Origin: Rhodobacteraceae bacterium (ex Bugula neritina AB1)
GTDB taxonomy: Bacteria; Pseudomonadota; Alphaproteobacteria; Rhodobacterales; Rhodobacteraceae
Assembly: GCA_001730095.1 (NCBI GenBank)
Contig: MDLF01000085.1
Coordinates: 96,600 to 160,599, forward strand
Length of the DNA: 64,000 nt
Direction: 5' to 3'
This document shows, piece by piece, positions 24,901-32,741 of the stretch. Made by a program: the position numbers and the translations under genes. Within the stretch, counting starts at the first letter, position 1. Each line of letters starts with the position of its first letter. The notes beneath the pieces are model-generated. The model was given only the letters and a program-made list of their open reading frames with translations. It had not been told where the DNA came from and did not search any database.

Positions 24901-26460
24901 TCAGAAGTCAGTGGGCGCCCCGCCCTCTGCCTTTCGGCGTGCGACGAAATCCGCCAGCTCCTCCCGAACCGCGACATCCATGGGCGGCTCTTCGAAATCG
25001 GCAATAATATCCTTGAACACCTTGTGGGCGCGTTCTGCAGTCCAGGTGGCACCTGCGGCTTCCCAGGCCTCGAAATTGCGCCAATCACTGAGGAAAGGCT
25101 GATAAAACGCCGATGTGTAGCGGTCCTGCGTGTGCTGGATACCGAAGAAATGGCCGTCGTTGCCGACTTCGCGGATCGCATCCAGTGCAATTTCATCCGG
25201 GCCGGTGGCATTGACCGACGGGTCCATATAACGCTGAATCATCTGCAGGATCTCGCAGTCCATGATGAACTTCTCGGGGCTGGCAATCAGCCCACCTTCC
25301 AGCCAACCGGCCGCATGGTAGATCATGTTGCTGCCCGACTGCACCGCAGACCACAGCGAATTGGAGGTCTCCCACATTGCCTGCCCGTCCGGAACATTGG
25401 CCGCGCAGACGCCAGACGCCCGCATTGGCAGCCCGTAGAACCGCGCCATTTGCCCCGTCATCTGGGTCGAACGCATGTATTCCGGGGTGCCAAAAGCAGG
25501 CGCACCGGATTTCATGTCCACGTTTGATGTGAACGTGCCGATCGCCACCGGGCACCCCGGCGCCACATACTGGAACAGTGCAATCGCACAAAGGGATTCC
25601 GCAATGGATTGCGCCACCGCCCCGGCCATTGTCACCGGTGCCATAGCACCCGCGAGCGTGAACGGTGTCACCACCACCCCCTGGCCGCGGCGGCACAGCC
25701 GCAGTGATCCGTCAATCATCGGTTCGTCATGCTTCAGCGGCGACGTGGAGTTTATGTTGGTGTACATGCGCGGTGTCGCATCGAATTCTTCATGGCTGTG
25801 ACCGCCCGCGATGCGGACCATCTCCATAACGTCCTCGACCCGCTCCTTGCCCAGAGAATAGGCATGCATCGCCTTGTCGGTAATCGTCAGCTTGTCAAAA
25901 AGCACATCCAGATGCCGTACCGAGGCATGAACATCCACCGGCTCCACCGGATAGCCGCCGGCGAAATGGATGCAGTTGAAATACTGCGTCAGCTTCAACA
26001 GATTGCGGCACTGCTCGCGGGTGCCAGCGGTCTTCTTGTTCTGCTCCAGGTCCCAGTAGTTAGGGGGCGAGGAGACATTGCCGAACAGCATGACGTCGCC
26101 GCCCACTGTGATCTTGCGCTCTGGGTTGCGCGGGGTGAGCGTCCATTCCCGCGGCGCCTTGGCCACCATTTCCATCACGAAATCCCGGTCCATCCGAACC
26201 AGGTCGCCTTCGACCTTGACGCCGGCCTGCCGGAAAATCGCCAGCGCCTCCTCGTTGTAGAACTGGATGCCGATATCCTCCAGGATCCGCATGGCGCCTT
26301 CGTGGATCGCCTGCACGCCCTCTTCGGTCAGCGGTTCTGTCGGGCGATCGATGTTCCTGGGCGGGTTCCAGGGCATCTGCTCCAGAACTGCACTGCCGCG
26401 CCGCGCCGCTGCGCCGGCCCGGCCTCCGCCTCTGCGTTTGCGTGCGCTTGTTTCTGCCAT
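24901..26460 (-). CDS. Trimethylamine methyltransferase (MttB) family protein, non-pyrrolysine
   Basis: The 519-residue protein belongs to the MttB superfamily, corrinoid-dependent methyltransferases that demethylate quaternary or tertiary amines. Visible family regions include GIQFYNEEALAIFRQAGVKVEG, NYWDLEQNKKTAGTREQC, the TIM-barrel core (PFTLAGAMAPVTMAGAVAQSIAE, VAIGTFTSNVDMKSGAPAFGTPE), and EVGNDGHFFGIQHT near the C-terminus. There is no in-frame amber codon, so it is a non-pyrrolysine member like the glycine betaine methyltransferases. The N-terminal 25 residues are Arg/Ala-rich and disordered. No corrinoid protein or reactivase lies beside it. Substrate not determined; a betaine or dimethylglycine-type substrate is plausible given the carnitine and sarcosine genes in this window. 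Confidence 0.88.
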   Translation of the reverse strand: MAETSARKRRGGGRAGAAARRGSAVLEQMPWNPPRNIDRPTEPLTEEGVQAIHEGAMRILEDIGIQFYNEEALAIFRQAGVKVEGDLVRMDRDFVMEMVAKAPREWTLTPRNPERKITVGGDVMLFGNVSSPPNYWDLEQNKKTAGTREQCRNLLKLTQYFNCIHFAGGYPVEPVDVHASVRHLDVLFDKLTITDKAMHAYSLGKERVEDVMEMVRIAGGHSHEEFDATPRMYTNINSTSPLKHDEPMIDGSLRLCRRGQGVVVTPFTLAGAMAPVTMAGAVAQSIAESLCAIALFQYVAPGCPVAIGTFTSNVDMKSGAPAFGTPEYMRSTQMTGQMARFYGLPMRASGVCAANVPDGQAMWETSNSLWSAVQSGSNMIYHAAGWLEGGLIASPEKFIMDCEILQMIQRYMDPSVNATGPDEIALDAIREVGNDGHFFGIQHTQDRYTSAFYQPFLSDWRNFEAWEAAGATWTAERAHKVFKDIIADFEEPPMDVAVREELADFVARRKAEGGAPTDF

Positions 26461-26695
26461 TCCCGCCTCCCTGGTTCCGAATTTGCGATGCGCTAGTCGA
26501 CGCCAACTGAGCCAATCCGGCCCGCTTGGAGCTGTCCGTTCCCGACCAACCCTGTCGTTTTTGCTCCATTAGTTGCCGGAAAGAACCCTTTCTGTACACA
26601 TATGCCCAGACTGACACAAAGAAAGTCCAGCGCCAAGGGCGGTGTGTCGGCGGGATCGCCCCAGACGGAGCTGAAACCAGGGAATCAACAGCGGG

Positions 26696-27385
26696 TCAGC
26701 GGTCCAGCCAGCTTGGAATATGGCCGATATCCGGCAGGACGATATCCGCATGCGGCAGCAGCTCTGTCCGCAAGGCCATTCCAGTCAGAACCGCAATCCG
26801 CTGCATACCCGCCGCAGCGCCGGCTTCCATGTCATGGCGGCTGTCGCCGACCATGGCAGTGCGGTCCGGTGACACGCCCGCCGCCTTGCAGAACGCCAGC
26901 AGCGGGTCCGGGTCCGGCTTTGCCCCGTGACCGCTGTCGCAGCCTGCAACAAATGCAAACCGGTCCAGCACGCCAGCCCGCTGCAATTGGCTCCTGGCCG
27001 AAACCTCCGCGTCATTGGTCATGACGCCCAGCACCTTGCCGCGATCCAGCAACCCATCCAGGAAATCCGCCAGCGGCACTGCCGGAGCAATGTCCGCTTC
27101 AGACGCGCTTTCAGCCAAAAAGGCAGTCAGATCAGAAAGCTCCCTATTCTTGACATAGGGGGCAAGCGCCGCGGCAACCTCATCATTTGAACCGGCAATC
27201 ACCAGACTGTCCGGATTGAACGCCCCGCGCTCCAGATCAAAGCTGATCGCATCAGCCATCGCTTCTTTTGCAGCCTGATCCCCCTGGGCCAGGGTCTCCA
27301 GAAGGCTTGCGGCCCAGCCGTTCCAGGTGGCTGCAAAGTCGAACAGGGTTCCGTCCTTGTCGAACAGAAAGGCATCAACGGGCAT
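26696..27385 (-). CDS. HAD-family phosphatase (phosphoglycolate phosphatase-like)
   Basis: The 229-residue HAD hydrolase has motif I FLFDKDGTLFD (Asp nucleophile and acid/base Asp), motif II VMTNDA, motif III with GAKPDPDPLLAF, and motif IV VGDSRHDMEAGAAAGM. The alpha-helical C1 cap lies at residues 15-85. The overall pattern is that of Gph-like phosphoglycolate phosphatases, but substrate specificity in this superfamily cannot be read from motifs. Single gene, 57 bases downstream of the DUF3572 gene on the same strand, so possibly co-transcribed with it. Confidence 0.9.
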   Translation of the reverse strand: MPVDAFLFDKDGTLFDFAATWNGWAASLLETLAQGDQAAKEAMADAISFDLERGAFNPDSLVIAGSNDEVAAALAPYVKNRELSDLTAFLAESASEADIAPAVPLADFLDGLLDRGKVLGVMTNDAEVSARSQLQRAGVLDRFAFVAGCDSGHGAKPDPDPLLAFCKAAGVSPDRTAMVGDSRHDMEAGAAAGMQRIAVLTGMALRTELLPHADIVLPDIGHIPSWLDR

Positions 27386-27442
27386 AGCAGGTCCTTCTTG
27401 CGCTGGGGTCGTGCAAAAACCTAGGCACAGGCCCCCAGGATC

Positions 27443-27736
27443 TCAAGTCCAGTTCACCTGATCGCCGCCCGGAAGCGACATCCGTGCCTGCATCGGCAGC
27501 TCATAGGGCAGACCTTCGGAATCGCAGAACTGCATCACCCAGGCATCGTCCATCGTTAAGAAATCAAGCACCGACCCCAAAAAAGCGGGTTCACCGGCCT
27601 GCGCCCGCAAATCCGCCTCGCTGGCGCCGGTCGCCCCCAGAAACACCGGTAATAACTCATCATTCCCGGCCAGCCAGGCCAAAGCCTTCAACGCAAGGGT
27701 CTCTGCTGCTTCGGCGGAAATCCGCATATTCTCCAT
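27443..27736 (-). CDS. DUF3572 family protein
   Basis: This 97-residue acidic helical protein matches the alphaproteobacterial DUF3572 pattern (ETLALKALAWLAGNDELLPVFLGATGASEADLRAQA, FLGSVLDFLTMDDAWVMQFCD). In this bacterial group the family often sits next to pleD; here a PleD-like gene is divergent across about 106 bases, and the HAD phosphatase follows on the same strand. No catalytic residues are evident and the function is unknown. Confidence 0.88.
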   Translation of the reverse strand: MENMRISAEAAETLALKALAWLAGNDELLPVFLGATGASEADLRAQAGEPAFLGSVLDFLTMDDAWVMQFCDSEGLPYELPMQARMSLPGGDQVNWT

Positions 27737-27842
27737 ACTCCTGCCGTCTTGCGGCCAATTTAGTAAAAATCCGAAAGGGTTTCTTAACCAGTCTCAGCAA
27801 AATTGGAAGACATAGGATTTGCAAGGGGCGAAAGGATACCGC

Positions 27843-29231
27843 GTGCAAGGCACTATCCTGGTCATCGACGGCGTCTCCACCAACCGCATCATGCTGAAGG
27901 TGCAGCTTACGGCCGCCTATTACGATACCGTTCAGGCAGGCAGCGTCGCTGAGGTCCTGTCCACTGCACGTCAATGCCGCCCCGATCTGGTTCTGACCGC
28001 GATGTCGCTGCCAGACGGCAGCGCCGCCGATGTCAAACGCGCACTGGCCGGGGATGAAACACTGTCCGACCTGCCGGTGATCGCGGTTGCCGACTGGGAA
28101 GGACACAAGGCGCGGCTGCAGGCTCTTGCCGCAGGGATCGACGACGTGCTGCGGCAGCCGGTGGACGATGTGATCCTGCAGGCGCGCATCCGCAGCCTGC
28201 TGCGGGCCCGCAGCGCCAATGAGGAACTGAACCTGCAGCGCGACGCCTCACATGGTTTCATCCTGCCGCTGTGCGACCGTGCCCGCACCGAGGATCTACG
28301 CGACGCCACGGTTGCACTGGTTGCAGACGACCTACACTCCGCTATGGCCTGGCGCGACCGCCTGTCCGGCCACCTGCCCTACGCGCTTCGCACCCATGCC
28401 ATCAGCGACATCCAGGGGCTGATGCAAGCGCCGGCGGCCGATGCTATCGTCATTGAGCTGAATGAGGCCTCAGCCGGTCCGGGCCTGCGCCTGCTGGCCG
28501 ATCTGCGCGCCCGTGCCGCCACCCGTCAGTCAGTGGTGATCGCCGTGCCTACCCCCGCTGACCCCAATATCGCGGCAGAGGCTTTGGATCGTGGCGCGCA
28601 TGACGTTCTCCAAACCGGCTTCGATGTCGAGGAACTGGGCCTGCGCCTGAACACACAGCTGCAGCAAAAGGCCCGCAACGACCTGATGCGTGTCAGTGTT
28701 CGCAACGGGCTGCGCGCAGCCAATTTGGACCCGATGACCGGGCTGTACAACCGCCGCTATGCCAAGCCTTTCCTGGACCGGGTGGCGCATTCCTCTGCCG
28801 AATCCGGTGAAAAATTCGCCGTCATGCTGGCGGACCTCGACCATTTCAAGCGGATCAATGATGTCTACGGCCACCCGGCCGGCGACGCGGTGCTGATCGA
28901 GGCCGCCCGCCGCATGCAGGCCGTGCTGCAGCCTTCGGACCTGCTGGCGCGCGTCGGCGGCGAAGAATTCATGGCCGTCCTGCCCGGCGCCACCGAAGCC
29001 GAAGCCGGCCTGGCCGCGATCGCCCTTTGCAACGCCATCAACTGCACGCCGTTCCAAGTTCCCGGCGCAGCTGAACCCGTCAAGGTGACGATCAGCATCG
29101 GAGCAGTCATGGGCGGTCAGGACCGCAGCACCGCAGCGCTGGTCAACAAGGCCGATCAGGCGCTGTACGACGCCAAGAACGCCGGCCGCAACCAGGTGAC
29201 GTTACCCAAAGAATGCACCGAAGCGGCCTGA
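27843..29231 (+). CDS. PleD-like protein: two degenerate receiver domains plus GGDEF
   Basis: This 462-residue protein has the REC-REC-GGDEF order of PleD, the cell-cycle diguanylate cyclase. I use the GTG at 27843, which follows AAAGGA and gives the PleD-like N-terminus VQGTILVIDG. The GGDEF domain begins near DPMTGLYNRRYAKPFL, with active site RVGGEEF. In the first receiver the acidic pair reads IDG, the phospho-acceptor position is Thr (DLVLTAMSLPD) and the conserved Lys is Arg (VLRQP). The second receiver has Glu in place of Asp (AIVIELN). The I-site position reads QPSD rather than RxxD. It is divergent from the DUF3572 gene. Probably an active cyclase with altered control. Confidence 0.88.
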   Translation: MQGTILVIDGVSTNRIMLKVQLTAAYYDTVQAGSVAEVLSTARQCRPDLVLTAMSLPDGSAADVKRALAGDETLSDLPVIAVADWEGHKARLQALAAGIDDVLRQPVDDVILQARIRSLLRARSANEELNLQRDASHGFILPLCDRARTEDLRDATVALVADDLHSAMAWRDRLSGHLPYALRTHAISDIQGLMQAPAADAIVIELNEASAGPGLRLLADLRARAATRQSVVIAVPTPADPNIAAEALDRGAHDVLQTGFDVEELGLRLNTQLQQKARNDLMRVSVRNGLRAANLDPMTGLYNRRYAKPFLDRVAHSSAESGEKFAVMLADLDHFKRINDVYGHPAGDAVLIEAARRMQAVLQPSDLLARVGGEEFMAVLPGATEAEAGLAAIALCNAINCTPFQVPGAAEPVKVTISIGAVMGGQDRSTAALVNKADQALYDAKNAGRNQVTLPKECTEAA

Positions 29232-29281
29232 CGTTTTCCCTTTCGCCAAGGATCCGGCCGCCAGCAGCCGTCTGCGGCGCC

Positions 29282-29830
29282 TCAGTTCCCGGAATCCTTG
29301 GGCAGATCAGTTCCGCCCGTCCCGCTTGCCGCCTCCGTGCGTACCGGATGCTGACCAAACCAGCGCATTCGCTGTTCCATACGGTCCGCAAAAACAGCAC
29401 GTTCAGCTGGTGTCATCGCCGCCAGTTTGCGCACCCAGGTTTCTTGAACTCTGGTGTGGAAAACATGGCGTGATTCTGCCTGGGTACGGAGCACTGCCAG
29501 CAACGCAGCAGCGTCGAAATCACTGCTGCGCAGGGCCGCAATGACCGCTGCACCTTCCGCATGGCGGCGCTGCATGAAACTGCCATGGCCACCGCCCGCC
29601 TGCCGCCGCAGCGACTCGCGGGTTTCAGCGTCCAGTTGGCGAAAGATCATCGCCCCGACCGACGGCGGCGGCCGCCGGTGCCAATCCCTATCCTTGTCGC
29701 CATAGCGCAAAGCCGCCCCCGCAGCGATGCCGATCATTGCCAGGTTCAGCGCCAGCGATCCTGCCAGCAGCAGTTTCAGCCACTTCTTCATTGCAGGCTT
29801 GTTCATTGCAGGCGTGCCTTCTGTGTTCAT
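29282..29830 (-). CDS. Periplasmic metal-sensor/Spy-CpxP-like membrane-anchored protein
   Basis: This 182-residue protein has an N-terminal membrane anchor or signal (LKLLLAGSLALNLAMIGIAAGAAL) and a helical, His/Arg-rich periplasmic domain (DRDWHRRPPPSVGAMIFRQLDAETRESLRRQAGG) of the CnrX/Spy-like 'heavy-metal sensor' type. In such systems this protein holds an ECF sigma/anti-sigma pair inactive until a metal or envelope stress signal arrives. Its ATG overlaps the stop of the putative anti-sigma gene by 4 bases; a start at 29791 (MKKWLKLLL) is possible. Last gene of the sigma operon. Confidence 0.75.
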   Translation of the reverse strand: MNTEGTPAMNKPAMKKWLKLLLAGSLALNLAMIGIAAGAALRYGDKDRDWHRRPPPSVGAMIFRQLDAETRESLRRQAGGGHGSFMQRRHAEGAAVIAALRSSDFDAAALLAVLRTQAESRHVFHTRVQETWVRKLAAMTPAERAVFADRMEQRMRWFGQHPVRTEAASGTGGTDLPKDSGN

Positions 29831-30189
29831 TGCAGGTCCTCGTTCAGCATCACAGCCATCTCATAGCTGCCGTCTCCCAGCACATTGCTGCTGTCCTCAT
29901 AGCCCGCCAGCACCACCGGGTCCGGCACGAATGAGGGCGGCGCCAAGCCGATCCAAACGCCTGCGGCACTGGCAGCCGCCAGCCCGCCCAGAGCCGGCCA
30001 GCCGCCGATCGCATCGGCCAGTTGCCGCCACAGCGGCAACCTGCCCTGCCGCACCACAGCCCCTGGCTGCGCGCGGGCGGCATCCGCCAAAATGGCTGCG
30101 CTCAGATGATGCGGCAGCTCCGGCCGGTCCTCCCGCGCCGCCGCGAACAGATCTTCAAGCTCCTGCAGTGTCTTATCCTCGTCAGCCAT
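29827..30189 (-). CDS. Putative anti-sigma factor (single TM)
   Basis: The 120-residue protein has a short acidic helical cytosolic part (DEDKTLQELEDLFAAAREDRPELPHHL), a membrane segment (WPALGGLAAASAAGVWIGLA, residues 65-84) and a short periplasmic tail (EDSSNVLGDGSYEMAVMLNEDLQ). It overlaps the ECF sigma gene by 8 bases and the next gene by 4. Position, topology and size fit an anti-sigma factor, but the zinc-binding ZAS motif (H-x3-C-x2-C) is absent, so this rests on context. Confidence 0.65.
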   Translation of the reverse strand: MADEDKTLQELEDLFAAAREDRPELPHHLSAAILADAARAQPGAVVRQGRLPLWRQLADAIGGWPALGGLAAASAAGVWIGLAPPSFVPDPVVLAGYEDSSNVLGDGSYEMAVMLNEDLQ

Positions 30190-30763
30190 CGCTATATCCC
30201 AACTCCTCGCGCCGCCCGGCCAAGGCTGCCGCCAGCGCCCGCTTGCCCCGGGCAGTCAAACTTTCCACCGCCTCGATGCTGATGTCCATGATCCCGGCAA
30301 TCTCCGGGTTTGGCAGCTCTTCCAGATGCCGCAGCACCACCGCTTGCCGCTGCCGCTCCGGCAATTGCATCAGGGCCCGCTGCAAAGCGTCCTGCCGTGC
30401 TCCGTCCTGCATCTGCTCTGCCGCGGTGCGGCCGGTATCCGGCGGCTCCGGCACCGCGTCCAGGTCCACATGCCCGCCGCGGGCCCGCCGTTTGCGGTCG
30501 ATACACAGGTTCATCGCCACCCGGTACAGCCAGGTCGAGACCTGGGCCTCGCCGCGGCGCCATTCCGGCGCCATCCGCCACAGCCGCAGCATCGCCTCCT
30601 GGGTCACATCCTCGGCGTCGGCCCGGTTGCCAAGCACCCGCATGGCCACACCAAGGACGCGTGGCCCCAGCCGCGCAGTCAGCTCTTCTGCCGCCCGGCT
30701 GTCGCCATTCACATACAACACAAGAAGCGAATCGTCAGAGACGTCCTCTGCCGTTGTGCTCAT
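30182..30763 (-). CDS. ECF-type RNA polymerase sigma factor
   Basis: The 193-residue sigma-70 ECF factor has region 2 (VLGNRADAEDVTQEAMLRLWRMAPEWRRGEAQVSTWLYRVAMNLCIDRKRR) and region 4 (LPERQRQAVVLRHLEELPNPEIAGIMDISIEAVESLTARGKRAL). The ATG at 30763 (MSTTAEDVSDD) is chosen over an upstream frame to 30991 that overlaps the EF-hand gene. It is followed by an overlapping anti-sigma gene and a periplasmic sensor, the layout of metal/envelope-stress sigma systems. Its own promoter would lie in the 67-base gap after the EF-hand gene or upstream of that gene. Confidence 0.92.
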   Translation of the reverse strand: MSTTAEDVSDDSLLVLYVNGDSRAAEELTARLGPRVLGVAMRVLGNRADAEDVTQEAMLRLWRMAPEWRRGEAQVSTWLYRVAMNLCIDRKRRARGGHVDLDAVPEPPDTGRTAAEQMQDGARQDALQRALMQLPERQRQAVVLRHLEELPNPEIAGIMDISIEAVESLTARGKRALAAALAGRREELGYSDG

Positions 30764-30830
30764 GGGCGCCGGTCCCTGCTGCGGGATCCGGCGCCGAGAT
30801 ATGTTGGCTTTTTGCAGCACGCGTCGGTGA

Positions 30831-31301
30831 TCAGTTCTGCTCCGTTTCTTCCCCGCGGCCATGTCGGCGCTCGCCGCCACGGCGCTTGCGGGCTTCCTCG
30901 AACTCTTCTTTCGAAATCCCGCCGCTATCGTCCGCATCCAGCCGGTCGAACATCCTGCCCGCGCGGCGCGGCTGCGGAAGCTCTTCTGCACTCAACGCCC
31001 CATCGCCGTCCGTGTCAAAGCGTTCCAGCATCCGGGCCGCGCGTTTATTTGCACGCTCCTGCGCCCGTGCCTGCATCTCTTCCAGCGTCACCTTGCCATC
31101 TCCGTCAGCATCTGCCTTGCTGAAACGGGCTTTTTTCATGGCCTGGATTTCCGCCTTTGTGATCTCGCCATTGCCGTCTGCGTCAATTTCCTCAAAGGAC
31201 ATCTTCGGCCCGTGGTGGCCTTTTCCTTTGGCCATGGCCATGCCGCCTGCGGCAACACTTGCTGCGGCAACCAGCGCGGCGATGAACGTGACGTGTTTCA
31301 T
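30831..31301 (-). CDS. Secreted four-EF-hand calcium-binding protein
   Basis: The 156-residue protein has a signal peptide (MKHVTFIAALVAAASVAAGG...AMA, residues 1-24) and four EF-hand loops at residues 40-51, 64-75, 96-107 and 122-133. All carry the D-x-D-x-[DNS]-G pattern and an acidic twelfth position, so all four could bind Ca2+. Arg/Lys-rich linkers separate the pairs. The ATG at 31301 is chosen for the signal peptide. It lies 67 bases upstream of the ECF sigma gene on the same strand and may be part of, or a target of, that stress system. Confidence 0.9.
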   Translation of the reverse strand: MKHVTFIAALVAAASVAAGGMAMAKGKGHHGPKMSFEEIDADGNGEITKAEIQAMKKARFSKADADGDGKVTLEEMQARAQERANKRAARMLERFDTDGDGALSAEELPQPRRAGRMFDRLDADDSGGISKEEFEEARKRRGGERRHGRGEETEQN

Positions 31302-31501
31302 ATCGTCTTTCCTTTGTCTTTCGGCAGCCTCTTGCTGCCCGATGTATAAGAAAAACGCAGCCGCCCGGCAGATCCGTCGCAAAAACCCTAAATTAATTCC
31401 TTACCCCGCACGTTGCGGCAAACCGGCGCAATTCCCGGCCTTTCCCCTTTCGCCGCAGCCGCGATGCGCGCAAAGATATGTCCAGCACACAGGATGTTTC
31501 C

Positions 31502-31948
31502 ATGACCAAGTCTCAGGCTGAACCTCTGGCCGAACCTCTGGCCGCAATGCCGCCAGGCGCAGATACCGACCGCCCCACCATGCCCGCCCTGGGCAAAGGC
31601 TGGCGCTGCAAATGCCCCGAATGCGGCAAGGGCAACCTGCTGCATTCCTATCTGAAGGTGAACAACAGCTGCAGCCACTGCGGCCTGGACCTGACACATG
31701 CGCGCGCCGATGACGGCCCCGCCTACCTCACGATCCTGATCGTCGGCCATCTCATGGCGCCCCTGATGCATGTGGCCTATTTCTCTTGGCGGCCCGAACC
31801 GCTGGTGATGTTCACGGTTTTCACGATTGGCTGTGTCGCCTCCTCCTTGTATCTTCTGCCGCGGATGAAGGGGATTGTCATTGCCTATCAATGGGCGCGG
31901 CGCATGCACGGGTTCGACAAGAGTTCCCCGGCAAACAAGGGGCAGTGA
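31502..31948 (+). CDS. DUF983 family membrane protein
   Basis: This 148-residue protein has a zinc-ribbon-like N-terminal part (CKCPECGKGNLL, then CSHCGLDLTHARADDGPAY at residues 36-72) followed by two transmembrane helices (LTILIVGHLMAPLMHVAYF and PLVMFTVFTIGCVASSLYLL). DUF983 proteins are widespread in Alphaproteobacteria and have no known function. The start at 31502 is preferred (AGGA seven bases upstream); 31478 is an alternative. It is 4 bases upstream of the NUDIX gene and co-transcribed with it. Confidence 0.88.
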   Translation: MTKSQAEPLAEPLAAMPPGADTDRPTMPALGKGWRCKCPECGKGNLLHSYLKVNNSCSHCGLDLTHARADDGPAYLTILIVGHLMAPLMHVAYFSWRPEPLVMFTVFTIGCVASSLYLLPRMKGIVIAYQWARRMHGFDKSSPANKGQ

Positions 31949-31952
31949 AGAT

Positions 31953-32684
31953 ATGAGCGACACGTTTCTCAGCGGCAAAACCACCACCGACAAGACCGCG
32001 ATCCGCAATGCGGCGACCGTCATCGCCATGCGCGGCCGGATGTCAGAAGACCCGCAGGTGCTGATGGGCCAGCGCGGCGCCAAGGCTGCCTTTATGCCGA
32101 ACAAATTTGTCTTTCCCGGCGGTGCCGTCGATCTGGCGGATGCAGATATTGCGCTGGCCTCGCCGATTTCCCCGGTCTGCCAGCAGCGCCTCGCAGACAA
32201 GGCGTCCGAAAACGCCCACCACGCGCTCGCCGTTGCTGCCGTACGGGAGTTATGGGAGGAAACCGGCCTGATCCTGGGTGAGCAAGGCCACTGGCAGGGC
32301 GATATCCCCGAAGACTGGCAGGGATTTGCTGCCACCGGCCACATTCCGTCAGCCCGCGCCATGCAATTCGTGTTCCGCGCCCTGACCCCACCGGGCCGCC
32401 CGCGCCGCTTTGATGCGCGGTTCTTTCTGGTTGATGCTGACCAGATCACCGGCGATCTGGATGATTTCTCCCGCGCCGCGGATGAACTGTCGCACCTGCA
32501 GTGGATTCCGCTCAGCCAGGTGCGCAGCTTTGACCTGCCCTTCATCACCGAAGTGGTGCTGGCCGAAGTCACCGCCCGCGTCCGCGACGCCGAGCCGCCG
32601 CAAAGCGTGCCCTATTTCCATAACAATGACGAGGCCAGCCTGTTCCTGCGCCTCAAGGGCTATCCGATGCCTGCCGACGGGTAG
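31953..32684 (+). CDS. NUDIX hydrolase
   Basis: The 243-residue protein carries a Nudix-box core (ALAVAAVRELWEETGLIL, the R-E-x2-E-E-x-G-L part, residues 89-106); the glycine that usually starts the box is not obvious. FVFPGGAVD precedes it, and a long insertion separates box and C-terminus. This is the NUDT19/CoA-pyrophosphatase-like long type common next to DUF983 in this group. It would hydrolyse a nucleoside diphosphate linked to another moiety; the substrate is unknown. The ATG at 31953 lies 4 bases after the DUF983 stop. Confidence 0.87.
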   Translation: MSDTFLSGKTTTDKTAIRNAATVIAMRGRMSEDPQVLMGQRGAKAAFMPNKFVFPGGAVDLADADIALASPISPVCQQRLADKASENAHHALAVAAVRELWEETGLILGEQGHWQGDIPEDWQGFAATGHIPSARAMQFVFRALTPPGRPRRFDARFFLVDADQITGDLDDFSRAADELSHLQWIPLSQVRSFDLPFITEVVLAEVTARVRDAEPPQSVPYFHNNDEASLFLRLKGYPMPADG

Positions 32685-32741
32685 CCTTTTGGGGGCCGGA
32701 GTTTTCACATCACTGCGGCTGTCCGACTGCACACCAGCCGT

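Noticed and set aside
24901-26460. Pyrrolysine-containing trimethylamine methyltransferase
   Set aside because: The frame has no internal TAG codon; it is a non-pyrrolysine family member.
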